DNA of 64,000 nt from DAOUJW01 sp034421015 (GTDB lineage: Bacteria > Chloroflexota > Dehalococcoidia > Lucifugimonadales > UBA2985), in contig DAOUKT010000016.1 in the NCBI GenBank assembly GCA_034421015.1, positions 6,403 through 70,402 on the forward strand, given 5' to 3'. Below are positions 32,702-41,215 of this stretch, in pieces. How positions within the stretch are numbered: position 1 is the stretch's first letter; each line of letters begins with the position of its first letter. The notes beneath the pieces were generated by a model, which worked only from the letters and a program-made list of their open reading frames with translations, made no database searches and was not told where the DNA came from. Both the position numbers and the translations under genes were made by a program.

Positions 32702-34000
32702 TTGGCCGACATTCAACCCTTCAAAGGCATACGCTACAACTCGGCGCTCAGCCAGGACATCGGGCAGCTCCTGTGCCCCCCCTACGACGTGATTTCCCCG
32801 GAGCACCAGCAGAGGCTCCACGACAGGAACCCCTACAACGCCGTCCGCCTGGAGTTCGGGATGGATACCCCCGGCGACTCCCCGGAGTCCAACCGCTACA
32901 CCAGGGCATCCGGCCTTCTGGACGAGTGGCTGGGCGAGGGCGTGCTGCAGCCGGAGGAGGAGCCGTCCTTCTACCTGCTGCAGGAGGAGTTCCCCCATCG
33001 AGGACGGGTGGCCTCCCGCCGCTCGCTGGTGGCCCGTGTGCGCTTGGAGGAGTTCTCCCGCAGGGTCGTGCTGCCCCACGAGGAGACGTCCCAAGGCCCC
33101 AAGCGCGACCGGCTGGAGCTGCTCACCGCCACGGGCGCAAACCTCAGCCCTCTGATGGCCATCTACCGCGCGCCCACGCCTGAGATCGGCGCGGTGATTG
33201 AGGGGACGGCCGCCGGAACGCCCCTGATAGACGCAACTTTCGATGGCGTTGGCATCAAGCTGTGGCGCATCTCCGATGGCGAGGACGTGGCGGCCATTCG
33301 AGACTCCCTCAAAGACGCGCCCATCTACATGGCCGACGGCCACCATCGCTACGAGACTGCGCTGCGCTATCGAGAGATACTGAACGAAGGCGGCGCGCGA
33401 GAGGGCGGCCACGACTTCGTCCTCATGTCCCTGCTGGAGATAGAGGACCCTGGCCTGGTGGTGCTCCCGTACCATCGCCTGCTGCGGGGCCTGTCCCCGG
33501 AGCAGCTGGCGGAGATAGAGAGGCTGGTTGAGGCGAGCTTTGAGGTCCAGACCCTGGAGATAGCATCAACCGGAGACGCCGACCCACTGCCGGCGCTTGA
33601 GGACCGGTTGGAGGAGATTGGCGGGGCCCGGGTTGCACTTGGACTGCTGGACTCCGGCGGGCAGAGAGTCGCTCTGCTGACCCTGCGGCAGCAGCCGGGC
33701 GCGTCGGAAACGCCCCTGGAGCGGTGCGCCACGTGGGCGCTGGAGAAGATGGTGCTGGAGCCCGCGCTGGGGCTGCAGTCCGAGGCGGTCGACAGGGGGC
33801 AGCTGTACTACAGCCACGACTCCGAGGAGGTGTCCCAGGCCATCCGCGGCGGCGACATCCAGCTTGGCTTCGTGCTGCCGCCCCTGTCCCTGGACGTGTT
33901 CGAGAGCGTGGTGCTCTCCGGCGCGCGAATGCCCATCAAGTCCACATACTTCAGCCCCAAGCTGCCCACGGGCCTGGTCATCAATCGCCTGACCCAGTAG
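32702..34000 (+). CDS. DUF1015 family protein
   Basis: A 432-residue member of the DUF1015 family (often annotated 'putative kinase/SerK-like'). Conserved blocks: PFKGIRYN, LCPPYDVISPEHQQRLHDRN, IYMADGHHRYETALRYRE, LPYHRLLRG. The ADGHHRY block is the family hallmark. Related archaeal proteins are free-serine kinases, but I do not assign that here. TTG start at 32702 with GGAG 8 bases before; TTG at 32690 is the alternative. ligA follows 56 bp downstream on the same strand. Confidence 0.88.
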   Translation: MADIQPFKGIRYNSALSQDIGQLLCPPYDVISPEHQQRLHDRNPYNAVRLEFGMDTPGDSPESNRYTRASGLLDEWLGEGVLQPEEEPSFYLLQEEFPHRGRVASRRSLVARVRLEEFSRRVVLPHEETSQGPKRDRLELLTATGANLSPLMAIYRAPTPEIGAVIEGTAAGTPLIDATFDGVGIKLWRISDGEDVAAIRDSLKDAPIYMADGHHRYETALRYREILNEGGAREGGHDFVLMSLLEIEDPGLVVLPYHRLLRGLSPEQLAEIERLVEASFEVQTLEIASTGDADPLPALEDRLEEIGGARVALGLLDSGGQRVALLTLRQQPGASETPLERCATWALEKMVLEPALGLQSEAVDRGQLYYSHDSEEVSQAIRGGDIQLGFVLPPLSLDVFESVVLSGARMPIKSTYFSPKLPTGLVINRLTQ

Positions 34001-34056
34001 GCCGAGGGCAAGACTTCCCAAACATAGCGCTCAACAGGACTTCTGCACAGACTGCC

Positions 34057-36072
34057 ATGAACGACGAGTCCGTTAGAGAGAGGGTGGAGCGGCTCCGCAG
34101 CGAGATCAACCGCCATAACCACCTCTACTTTGTCCTTGACCGGCCGGAGATAAGCGACGCCGCCTACGACGTTCTCATGGTGGAACTGCGCGGGCTGGAG
34201 GAGCGGAACCCGGAGCTGGTCACACCGAACTCGCCCACCCAGCGCGTGGGCGCGCCGCCCGCCGAGGGCTTCGCCGAGGTCGTGCACCCGCGCCCCATGC
34301 TCAGCCTGTCCAACGCCTTCAACGACGATGAGATTGCCGCGTGGCATCGCCGGGCCACCAACCTCCTGGACGGAGCGGACTTCGAGATGGTGTGCGAGCT
34401 GAAGATCGACGGCCTGGCGGTCGCGCTCACATACGAGGACGGGATGTTCGTCCACGGCGCGACCAGGGGCGACGGCTATCGCGGCGAGGACGTCACCCAC
34501 AACCTGAGGACCATTCGCTCCATACCCCTCTCGGTGCCGCCGGACGCGCCCCGTCGCTTTGAGGTCCGCGGCGAGGTGTACTTCCCCCGGTCCCTCTTCG
34601 ACAGGCTCAACGAGGAGAGGGCCGCGCAGGGCCAACCCACCTACGCTAACCCCAGGAACACGGCCGCCGGCTCCCTGCGCCAGCTTGACTCCCGCATCAC
34701 CGCGCAGAGGGCCCTGGACATCTTCGTCTACAGCATGTATGGCCTGGAAGACGGAGGCGAAGGCGTACCGGACAACCAGTGGTCGACCCTGGAGTACCTG
34801 CACAGCCTGGGCTTCAAGGTCAATCCCAACAACAGGCTGTGCCGCAGCCTGGCGGACGTGGAGAGCTATTACCGGGAGTGGGTTGAGCGGGCGGAGAGTC
34901 TGGACTACGGGGCGGACGGCGTTGTGGTGAAGATAAACCCCGTCCGGCTTCAGGACGCCCTGGGGTACGTCGGCAGGGAACCTCGATGGGCCATTGCCTA
35001 CAAGTTCCCCGCCACCCAGGCCGTGACCCGGTTGCTGGACATAGGCATCAACGTGGGCCGCACGGGAAGCCTGAACCCCTTTGCCATCCTGGACCCGGTC
35101 GACGTTGCAGGGGCGACGGTGAAGATGGCGACCCTGCACAACGAGGACTACATCCGCAGCAAGGACCTGCGCATTGGCGACTGGGTGGTGGTCGAGCGGG
35201 CAGGGGAGGTCATACCCCAGGTGGTGGGCCCCCTGCCGGATCGCAGGACTGGCGATGAGCGCATCTTCTCGATGCCTGAAGCGTGCCCGCTGTGCGGCGC
35301 TGCCGTAACTCGGCCCCAGGGCCAGGCGATGACCGTCTGCCCAAGTTCGTCCTGCCCGGCGAAGCTGGAGGAGCTGCTGAAGCACTTCGTTTCCAGGGGC
35401 GCAATGGACATTGAGGGCATGGGGGATAAGCTGAGCATGGCGCTTATCGACTGCTGGTGGCTGAAGGACGTTGCCGATGTCTACAGTGTCACAACGGAGC
35501 GCCTTCTGAAGCTGGAGCGCATGGCGGAGAAGAGCGCCGCCAACGTCATGAGTGCAATCGAGGCCAGCAAGGAGCGTTCTCCTGCCCGCGTGCTCTTTGC
35601 CCTGGGCATACTGCACGTTGGGTCGGAGATGGCGGAGACTCTGGCCGGGCACTACAGGAGCCTGTGGCGTCTGTCCCGGGCCACGGAGGAGGAGCTGGTG
35701 GAGATACCGGGCGTGGGGCCGAGGATTGCCGAAAGCGTCGCAACCTATTTCAAGGACGATAACAACCGCCAGATACTGCGCAAGCTGCAACGCGCCGGGG
35801 TGCGCATGGTGGACGACTCGCCCCGGGAGCCGGTGGAGCGGCCCCTGGCGGGGCTTCAGTTCGTGGTGACGGGCAGGCTGGATAGCATGACCAGGTCCCA
35901 GGCGGAGGCGCGCATCAAGGAGCTTGGCGGCGCGGTGGGGAGCAGCGTGAGCCGGAAGACCAGCTTCCTGGTGGCCGGCGAGGAGGCGGGCTCCAAGCTG
36001 GACCAGGCCAACAAGCTGGGCACGCAAGTCCTCACGGAGGCCGATTTCCTTGAGAAGGTGGGCGGGGGTTGA
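34057..36072 (+). CDS. ligA: NAD-dependent DNA ligase LigA
   Basis: The essential bacterial ligase, 671 residues, joining nicks with NAD+. Domain order: Ia (YDVLMVELRGLEE), adenylation domain with the nucleophilic Lys in CELKIDGLAVALTYEDG, OB fold, four-Cys zinc finger (CPLCGAAV ... CPSSSCPAKL), HhH array (VGPRIAESVATYF), and C-terminal BRCT (LAGLQFVVTGRLDSMTRSQ). ATG at 34057, without a strong SD; the frame's open extension upstream lies in the other gene. Large minus-strand frames across it are shadows. Confidence 0.97.
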   Translation: MNDESVRERVERLRSEINRHNHLYFVLDRPEISDAAYDVLMVELRGLEERNPELVTPNSPTQRVGAPPAEGFAEVVHPRPMLSLSNAFNDDEIAAWHRRATNLLDGADFEMVCELKIDGLAVALTYEDGMFVHGATRGDGYRGEDVTHNLRTIRSIPLSVPPDAPRRFEVRGEVYFPRSLFDRLNEERAAQGQPTYANPRNTAAGSLRQLDSRITAQRALDIFVYSMYGLEDGGEGVPDNQWSTLEYLHSLGFKVNPNNRLCRSLADVESYYREWVERAESLDYGADGVVVKINPVRLQDALGYVGREPRWAIAYKFPATQAVTRLLDIGINVGRTGSLNPFAILDPVDVAGATVKMATLHNEDYIRSKDLRIGDWVVVERAGEVIPQVVGPLPDRRTGDERIFSMPEACPLCGAAVTRPQGQAMTVCPSSSCPAKLEELLKHFVSRGAMDIEGMGDKLSMALIDCWWLKDVADVYSVTTERLLKLERMAEKSAANVMSAIEASKERSPARVLFALGILHVGSEMAETLAGHYRSLWRLSRATEEELVEIPGVGPRIAESVATYFKDDNNRQILRKLQRAGVRMVDDSPREPVERPLAGLQFVVTGRLDSMTRSQAEARIKELGGAVGSSVSRKTSFLVAGEEAGSKLDQANKLGTQVLTEADFLEKVGGG

Positions 36073-36096
36073 TTCTCGAAGTAGGCCACCTGCCCC

Positions 36097-36305
36097 GTCA
36101 TTCCGGCGCAACCCTTTCCCGTCATTCCCGCGAAAGCGGGAATCCAGGGCGTTGCTTCCCAGGCGGGGCTATGTTGAGAGCGGAGGGAATGGACTCCTGC
36201 CTTCGCAGGAGTGGTAGAACCCTGCCCCGTCATTCCCGCGAAAGCGGGAATCTATTTCCTTCTATATCTGGCCACCTGGATTCCTGCTTCCGCAGGAATG
36301 GTCGG
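36097..36305. repeat. Cluster of short palindromic repeats
   Basis: Four copies of a REP-like palindrome: CATTCCCGCGAAAGCGGGAAT (about 36123-36143 and 36230-36250), CTCCTGCCTTCGCAGGAG (36193-36210), TTCCTGCTTCCGCAGGAA (36281-36298). They alternate two variants and lie in tandem over 200 bp. No gene in 36073-36393. Confidence 0.7.
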
Positions 36306-36393
36306 GAGGCGCGCGCCTCAGCCGAGGTTATTCAAATGTCTCCTTACGCCGGAAAGGTCATTACTGTATTCGTGGCCATGACGGAAGGGGGTG

Positions 36394-36855
36394 TCAGCGC
36401 CGAAACAATCTCATAAGGGACAAGCGTGACGACGCCCGCAGGTCACGGAAGGTAATCTCCAGGCTATCGTCGCGCCGGGGCCTCAAGCGGAATTCACCTT
36501 GGCCGATTATGTCCATGCCGATGATAAGCTGCCAGTGGTCTGACATCTCAATTTCGGCGGCAGGAACCCTCAAAAAGGGACTCAGGCCGGATATAGTGAT
36601 GTTGATCAAGTGTTGCGGAAGGCGGCGAGGACTTTGAGAGCCTGCGGGGGTAACATCTACGGTTCCCAAACTACGCAACCGGCAGTCCCTCACCAGCGAA
36701 GGTGAAATTGCAGAGAGAGACGCCCCTGTATCCCATAGGGCCATCGTCGACTGAGGCGTGGGCCAGGGAAAGGCAGGGTTAGGCAAAGTAGGCTGAATCC
36801 AACACTCTGAAACAGGATGGCTGCCCCGCGCACGGCCTCTAAATACTCCACGCAA
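36394..36855 (-). CDS. Retropepsin-like aspartic protease
   Basis: A 153-residue single-domain protein with the retropepsin signature ALWDTGASLSAISPSLV (catalytic Asp in DTGA) and the second conserved strand HWQLIIGMDIIGQGEF. One active-site Asp per chain means it must work as a dimer. A short N-terminal region (WIQPTLPNPAFPWPTPQSTM) precedes the fold. It follows the DUF5678 gene after 20 bp on the same strand; bacterial copies of this pairing are common, and its substrate is unknown. Confidence 0.8.
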   Translation of the reverse strand: MRGVFRGRARGSHPVSECWIQPTLPNPAFPWPTPQSTMALWDTGASLSAISPSLVRDCRLRSLGTVDVTPAGSQSPRRLPQHLINITISGLSPFLRVPAAEIEMSDHWQLIIGMDIIGQGEFRLRPRRDDSLEITFRDLRASSRLSLMRLFRR

Positions 36856-36875
36856 TCAGACTTTCCCTGTGGCGG

Positions 36876-37103
36876 TCAGATATGGTGAGGTGGATTGCCG
36901 GGGCGGACGCGCTGCACGATGAATGTGCCCAGGGCGTGGGTCTTTATCGTTGCTTCAGCGGCCTCTCCTTCGCTTGCATAGTCACCCAGGATCTGTTCCT
37001 TATAGATTGCGACCACTCGCCCGGTGTAATGCTCCTCCAATTCCTTGTGGTGCTGCACAAACCACTCGTAGTCTCGATCCTGTTGGTCTACTTCCGAGGT
37101 CAT
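36876..37103 (-). CDS. DUF5678 domain protein
   Basis: A 75-residue protein. YEWFVQHHKELEEHYTGRVV, then AIYKEQILGDYASEGEAAEA match the DUF5678 core (Y..hh..hh.Y.G.xVAI....hhg.g...ea). ATG with AGGAGG 10 bases upstream. No catalytic motif. Probably cotranslated with the retropepsin-like protease that follows; it may be an adaptor or regulator. Confidence 0.75.
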   Translation of the reverse strand: MTSEVDQQDRDYEWFVQHHKELEEHYTGRVVAIYKEQILGDYASEGEAAEATIKTHALGTFIVQRVRPGNPPHHI

Positions 37104-37293
37104 CCTGCAGAACCTCCTCTGCTATGCTCAGCAATAAACTTCCATTTCGACCTGCCTGTGGGCAGCTCCCAGTGTCAGGCCCGCGTTCAAGTGTAAGGCT
37201 AGAGCCGTTTGCAGTAAAGAGGCCCCGCCTGCTGTACCGTGACGGGCCACAAAGCTACAATGGATACGACACCACAGCCGAGCGCGGCGCATA

Positions 37294-38028
37294 ATGAAAC
37301 TTAGCCCGGACCTCAAGCAAGGCACATTCATCGACAGGCCAAACAGGTTCTCCGCTCGTATCGACGTGGATGGAGAGACCGTCCTGGCCCACGTGCCCAA
37401 CTCAGGGCGCATGGAGGAGCTCTTCACGGATAACGCCACGGTGTTCCTCACCCCCAGAAGCGGAGCGGGCCGCAAGACGGCCTTCGACGTGTCCCTGGTC
37501 CAGGTTGACGACACCCTGGTCTCCTCCGACGCCCGGTTGCCCTCCGCGCTGGTGGACGAGGCAATCGGCAGCGGGCGTCTTGAGCAGTTCCGGCGCTACG
37601 CGTGGAGGCGCAGGGAGGCGGTCTTCTCCCACAGCAGGCTTGACCTGGCGCTTGGCAGCGGCAACGGCGGCCTGTGCTACGTGGAGGTCAAGTCCGTGAC
37701 CCTTGTGGAGGACGGCGTGGGCCTCTTCCCGGACGCGCCCACGACCCGGGGCGCGCGGCACCTGGAGGCGCTGATGGAGGCCAGGGAACAGGGGCATCGC
37801 GCCGCCGTGATATTCGTTGTGCAGCGGGAGGACGTCCGCGCCTTCGCCCCGAACGTCCCGGCCGACCCACGCTTTGCTGAGACGCTGCAGAGGTCCGAGG
37901 CCGCCGGCGTCGAGGTGTACGCATACCGCTGCCGGGTGTCCCTGCAGGAGGTGGCAATCACGGACGAGATCCCCGTCCTGCTACCAATCGCCGGTCAGGA
38001 GGCCGCGGATGTTGGAATCCCCACTTAG
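37294..38028 (+). CDS. sfsA: SfsA family DNA-binding/nuclease-like protein
   Basis: A 244-residue SfsA protein. Motifs: TFIDRPNRFSARIDVDG, VLAHVPNSGRMEELF, RLDLAL, CYVEVKSVTLVEDGVGLFPD with the KSVT stretch, RGARHLEALMEA, and a PD-(D/E)xK-like E-x-K (VEVKSVT). It was named for sugar fermentation stimulation; recent family members are treated as nuclease-like. ATG 37294. The nth-like gene starts 20 bp before its stop. Confidence 0.93.
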   Translation: MKLSPDLKQGTFIDRPNRFSARIDVDGETVLAHVPNSGRMEELFTDNATVFLTPRSGAGRKTAFDVSLVQVDDTLVSSDARLPSALVDEAIGSGRLEQFRRYAWRRREAVFSHSRLDLALGSGNGGLCYVEVKSVTLVEDGVGLFPDAPTTRGARHLEALMEAREQGHRAAVIFVVQREDVRAFAPNVPADPRFAETLQRSEAAGVEVYAYRCRVSLQEVAITDEIPVLLPIAGQEAADVGIPT

Positions 38029-38713
38029 CCGGAAGCTGACGGACATCTACGACCGGCTTTTGCGCCGCTACGGGCCGCAGCACTGGTGGCCCGGCGACAG
38101 CGCCTTCGAGGTCATCGTTGGGGCTATCCTCACCCAGTCCGCCGCATGGACCAACGTGGACAAGGCGCTGGACAATCTGAAGGCCAACGGCCTCATGGAG
38201 CCGGCCGCTCTGAGGGCAGTCCCCCTGGATGAGCTGGCGTTGCTCATTCGTCCATCGGTCTACTTCAACGCCAAGGCAAGGAAGCTGAAGGCCTTTGTGG
38301 AGCACTTGGGCGACCACTACGACGACGACCTTGAGGCGATGTTTTGCAGAGACGTCCGGGACCTCCGCCCGGAGCTGCTGGCCATCCACGGCATCGGCGA
38401 GGAGACGGCCGACGATATCCTGCTGTACGCGGCCGGCAAGCCGGTGTTTGTGATGGACGCCTACACCCGGCGCATTCTGGACAGGCTTCAAATAAACCCG
38501 TCCCGGAACAGGTACGCCGCCTACCAGGCCCTGTTCATGGACAACCTCCCCCACGATGTCGATATGTTCAACGAGTACCACGCCCTGCTGGACCATCACG
38601 GCGTGGAGTCGTGTCGAAAGCGAGAGCCTCTGTGCAGCGAGTGCTGTTTGCTGGACCTGTGCCCAACGGGAACGCTGAACACCGCAGGAAGCAGGCAGCC
38701 CGATTCCGGCTGA
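38009..38713 (+). CDS. Endonuclease III-like DNA glycosylase (HhH-GPD, 4Fe-4S)
   Basis: A 234-residue base-excision-repair glycosylase. HhH at IHGIGEETADDILLYA, catalytic Asp in VFVMDAYTRRIL, and the C-terminal iron-sulphur motif C-x6-C-x2-C-x5-C (CRKREPLCSECCLLDLC). At the position of the lyase Lys of E. coli Nth (GVGRKTA) it has Glu (GIGEETA), which suggests a glycosylase without AP-lyase activity, as in MutY/MIG-type relatives. ATG 38009 behind AGGAGG; overlaps sfsA by 20 bp. Confidence 0.85.
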   Translation: MLESPLSRKLTDIYDRLLRRYGPQHWWPGDSAFEVIVGAILTQSAAWTNVDKALDNLKANGLMEPAALRAVPLDELALLIRPSVYFNAKARKLKAFVEHLGDHYDDDLEAMFCRDVRDLRPELLAIHGIGEETADDILLYAAGKPVFVMDAYTRRILDRLQINPSRNRYAAYQALFMDNLPHDVDMFNEYHALLDHHGVESCRKREPLCSECCLLDLCPTGTLNTAGSRQPDSG

Positions 38714-38796
38714 GCATTGGCACTCCGCTTGGCAATGGGGTATAGTTTGACTCCAAGAGGGTTGATCTCAGAATCCCCGCGTGAGGAAGTCGTTAG

Positions 38797-39054
38797 ATGA
38801 ATTTCCTGGGCATAGACCCCCTGGAAGTCCTGATAATCCTGCTCATCGCCTACCTGGTGCTGGGGCCGACGCGCATGCTGGAGATAGCGCGCTCCCTGGG
38901 CAAGTTCATACAGGAGGTCAGAAGCACGGCCAGGGAGATACCGGACCTGCTGGCACTTGAAGAGGCTTCCAAAGAGACCTCGTCAGAAGGAGACGGCAGG
39001 CAGAAGGCCCGGCAGTCCGGGAGCGACTCCGAGGAGAAGGCCGGTGGCGGATAA
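38797..39054 (+). CDS. TatA/TatB-family protein (TatB-like)
   Basis: An 85-residue protein: one N-terminal transmembrane helix (DPLEVLIILLIAYLVLGP), the hinge GPTRM, an amphipathic helix (LEIARSLGKFIQEVRSTAR), then a charged tail. With the conserved Pro after the first helix and its position just before tatC (11-bp overlap), TatB is the probable role, i.e. the receptor partner of TatC in twin-arginine export; TatA is encoded separately at 39893. Confidence 0.85.
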   Translation: MNFLGIDPLEVLIILLIAYLVLGPTRMLEIARSLGKFIQEVRSTAREIPDLLALEEASKETSSEGDGRQKARQSGSDSEEKAGGG

Positions 39055-39811
39055 AGATCTGTCCCTTTCGGGGCACCTTATCGAGCTGCGCCGCAGGCTG
39101 ACCATTTCCGCCGCGGCGCTGGTTGCAGGCACGGGTGTTGCCTTCGCCTTCCACAGGCTGATATTCGATGCGCTGATGATACCGGCCCAGGGCTTCGAGT
39201 CCCTGAGGGACCAGAAGCTCATCTTCACCCACGTCACCGAGATGATAGGGATAACTATGAAGGTGTCCCTAATGGGCGGCCTTGTCCTGGCCTTCCCGGT
39301 CATTCTGTTCCAGGTGTTTTCCTTCGTGGCCCCCGGCCTGACTGCCCGGGAGAAGCGGTTCCTGTACGCCCTGTTCCCCGGGGCGATACTCTCCTTCGCG
39401 GCGGGCGCGGCCTTCGCCTACTTCGCCCTGCTGCCCCCGGCCCTGAACTTCCTGCTGTGGTTCGGGTCGGACATAGCCACTCCAATGATCAGGATTGGAG
39501 ACTACATCAACAAGGTGATAACGCTGATATTCTGGATGGGAGTGGCCTTTGAAACGCCCCTGGTCATCTTCTTCCTGAGCAAGATCGGGCTGGTAACCCC
39601 CAGGTCCCTGGCCCGACAGCGCCGTTTTGCAGTTGTGATCGCGTTCATAGTCGGGGCCCTGGCCACCACCACCATCGACCCCCTCAACCAGAGCCTGGTG
39701 GCCCTGACAATCCTTGTTCTGTACGAGGTTGGGATCCTCCTTGCCAAGCTGGCCCGGCGAGGCAGCAAGTCCAGCGTGGATGTCGCCACCTCGGAACCGT
39801 CCGGCAGCTGA
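39044..39811 (+). CDS. tatC: Twin-arginine translocase subunit TatC
   Basis: A 255-residue core of the Tat export complex, six transmembrane helices, binding RR-signal peptides. N-terminal LSGHLIELRRRLTISAAA (ELRRR motif), FVAPGLTAREKRFLY, GVAFETPLVIFFLSKIGLVT, and DPLNQSLVALTILVLYEVG near the C-terminus. Start GTG 39044 inside the tatB-like gene. The convergent tatA follows after a shared terminator. Confidence 0.95.
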   Translation: MADKDLSLSGHLIELRRRLTISAAALVAGTGVAFAFHRLIFDALMIPAQGFESLRDQKLIFTHVTEMIGITMKVSLMGGLVLAFPVILFQVFSFVAPGLTAREKRFLYALFPGAILSFAAGAAFAYFALLPPALNFLLWFGSDIATPMIRIGDYINKVITLIFWMGVAFETPLVIFFLSKIGLVTPRSLARQRRFAVVIAFIVGALATTTIDPLNQSLVALTILVLYEVGILLAKLARRGSKSSVDVATSEPSGS

Positions 39812-39839
39812 ACAGGCCCGATTGAGACGCCAAAAAGCA

Positions 39840-39865
39840 AGCGCCCCGCCTGATGACGGGGCGCT
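39840..39865. terminator. Shared terminator between tatC and tatA
   Basis: AGCGCCCCG (39840-39848) and CGGGGCGCT (39857-39865) form a 9-bp stem with an 8-nt loop. On the minus strand the stem is followed by TTTTT (read from 39839 down), on the plus strand by CTTTA, so it can stop both converging genes. Confidence 0.8.
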
Positions 39866-39892
39866 CTTTACGATCCTGGTTGAAAAGCCGGG

Positions 39893-40093
39893 CTACGCCT
39901 TGCCCTTCCGCTTCCTGCCGCTCGGCTTGGCCTCCACTACCACCTCTCCTTCGTCATCGCCGGAGTGGCCCTTGCGGAACTCCTTGATGCCCTTGCCAAG
40001 CGCGGACCCTATCTCAGGCAGACGACCCGCGCCGAAGATAATCAGGATGATGAACAGGATGATCACCAACTCCATAGGTCCAATTCGCGGCAT
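39893..40093 (-). CDS. tatA: Twin-arginine translocase subunit TatA
   Basis: A 66-residue pore-forming subunit: short N-terminus, transmembrane helix MELVIILFIILIIFGAGRLP, amphipathic helix IGSALGKGIKEFRKG, and a basic tail. The FGAGRLPEIG hinge with FG is the TatA signature. ATG 40093 behind GAGGAGATAAGGG. Placed convergent to the tatB-like/tatC pair. Confidence 0.92.
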   Translation of the reverse strand: MPRIGPMELVIILFIILIIFGAGRLPEIGSALGKGIKEFRKGHSGDDEGEVVVEAKPSGRKRKGKA

Positions 40094-40374
40094 ACCCTTA
40101 TCTCCTCACAATCTCCCCGGATTTCAAATCATAGTATATCTCACGGACGCCGTAGTCAATAGCGGCTGCAATGCGCCGTCCTCGCCAGGCACAGCCCCCC
40201 GTCGGAAACCGGCCCTCTGACAGCCGGACTGCCTTTCTCTCTGTCTAATTTCTCAGGAACCCTTACACCAATGTGTGAGCTTGCGCCCTTGTTGGCGGCT
40301 GCTACCCACCCTACCATTGGAGGAGCAAGCATAGATTTGGCGCTGTTGACGCGCCTCAAGGGAGGACTGTTGAT

Positions 40375-40848
40375 ATGAGCCTGCGAACCTTCAGCAAGAT
40401 TGCGGTCACACTGGCGATGCTGCTTGGGCTTGGGATGGTGGCGTTGGGAGTAGTCTTCATCTCTATGGGATACAGCGCCCGGGGCGAAATAAGAGAGGCG
40501 CTCCTCAAGGAGAAGGTCGTCACCGGCGCCGACTCAGCCATTCCCGGCGTCCTGGTTGAGGACGTCCAGACGGCAAAGGCGCAGCAAGACTACATAGAGG
40601 AGCACACCTTCGGCAGATTCGGGCCGTACTCCGGCATGGAGCGCGACGACCCCAACCGGGACGTGTACATCAAGGGCCTTACCCTGCGGAACGCCCTCAA
40701 CCTCGCAGTCGTGGGCTTTGGGGTCACGGACCTTGCAATAGGTGTCGGGTGGATAACCGTGGTGCTTGGGATCATCATTGCCGGCCTGGCCATACCCACC
40801 CACCTGCTGATGATGAGGGTGTTCAGGCCGGAGGGAAGCTACTACTGA
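40375..40848 (+). CDS. Hypothetical membrane protein (157 aa)
   Basis: A protein with two transmembrane helices: residues about 8-31 (IAVTLAMLLGLGMVALGVVF) and about 118-147. An extracytoplasmic or cytosolic loop of about 85 residues lies between them. No family recognised. GGGAGGACTG precedes the ATG. Nothing is seen in the 280 bp upstream apart from the tatA promoter region. Confidence 0.6.
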   Translation: MSLRTFSKIAVTLAMLLGLGMVALGVVFISMGYSARGEIREALLKEKVVTGADSAIPGVLVEDVQTAKAQQDYIEEHTFGRFGPYSGMERDDPNRDVYIKGLTLRNALNLAVVGFGVTDLAIGVGWITVVLGIIIAGLAIPTHLLMMRVFRPEGSYY

Positions 40849-40880
40849 GCAGTCGCAGAAATGTGGAAGCGTTGGCCGTG

Positions 40881-40905
40881 ACCATAGTCGTGACTATGGT
40901 ATAAT
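40881..40905 (+). promoter_or_regulatory. Palindromic operator overlapping the vapB promoter
   Basis: ACCATAGTC-GT-GACTATGGT (40881-40900), a perfect 9-bp inverted repeat whose last base is the first base of a TATAAT -10 box (40900-40905). It is ideally placed for autorepression by the Phd antitoxin (dimer binding the -10 region). Confidence 0.75.
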
Positions 40906-40933
40906 TGGGCATCATCCAAACAGGAACTAAATC

Positions 40934-41215
40934 ATGGCAACCGGCAGTCACAAGGCAAACGCACCCAGGACAATCAAGGCTTCGGAGTTCAAGGCCAAGT
41001 GCCTTCAGCTAATGGACGAAGTCGCAGAGAGCGGCGAGGAGATTGTCATCACCAAGAACGGCCGCCCCGTCTCGCGGCTGGTGCCTTTTCGCGAAAAGTC
41101 CCCGAGCTGGTTCGGGCGCGACCGGGACATCATCCAGATTCACGGGGACATAATCGAACCCCTGGACGTGGAGTGGGAGGCTCTGTCCGACCCGGACGGG
41201 CTGTTTAACCCGTGA
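40934..41215 (+). CDS. Phd/YefM-type antitoxin
   Basis: A 93-residue antitoxin. The N-terminal SEFKAKCLQLMDEVAESGEE is the Phd/YefM DNA-binding core, with VITKNGRPVSRLVPF as the beta-hairpin. The C-terminal acidic tail would wrap the PIN toxin. It forms an operon with vapC (4-bp overlap, GTGA) and sits 29 bp after the -10 box with the palindromic operator. Confidence 0.88.
   Translation: MATGSHKANAPRTIKASEFKAKCLQLMDEVAESGEEIVITKNGRPVSRLVPFREKSPSWFGRDRDIIQIHGDIIEPLDVEWEALSDPDGLFNP

Noticed and set aside
33808..36111. Minus-strand frame of 767 codons opposite ligA
   Set aside because: Codon-mirror artefact of ligA; no domain, and ligA has the complete set of ligase motifs.
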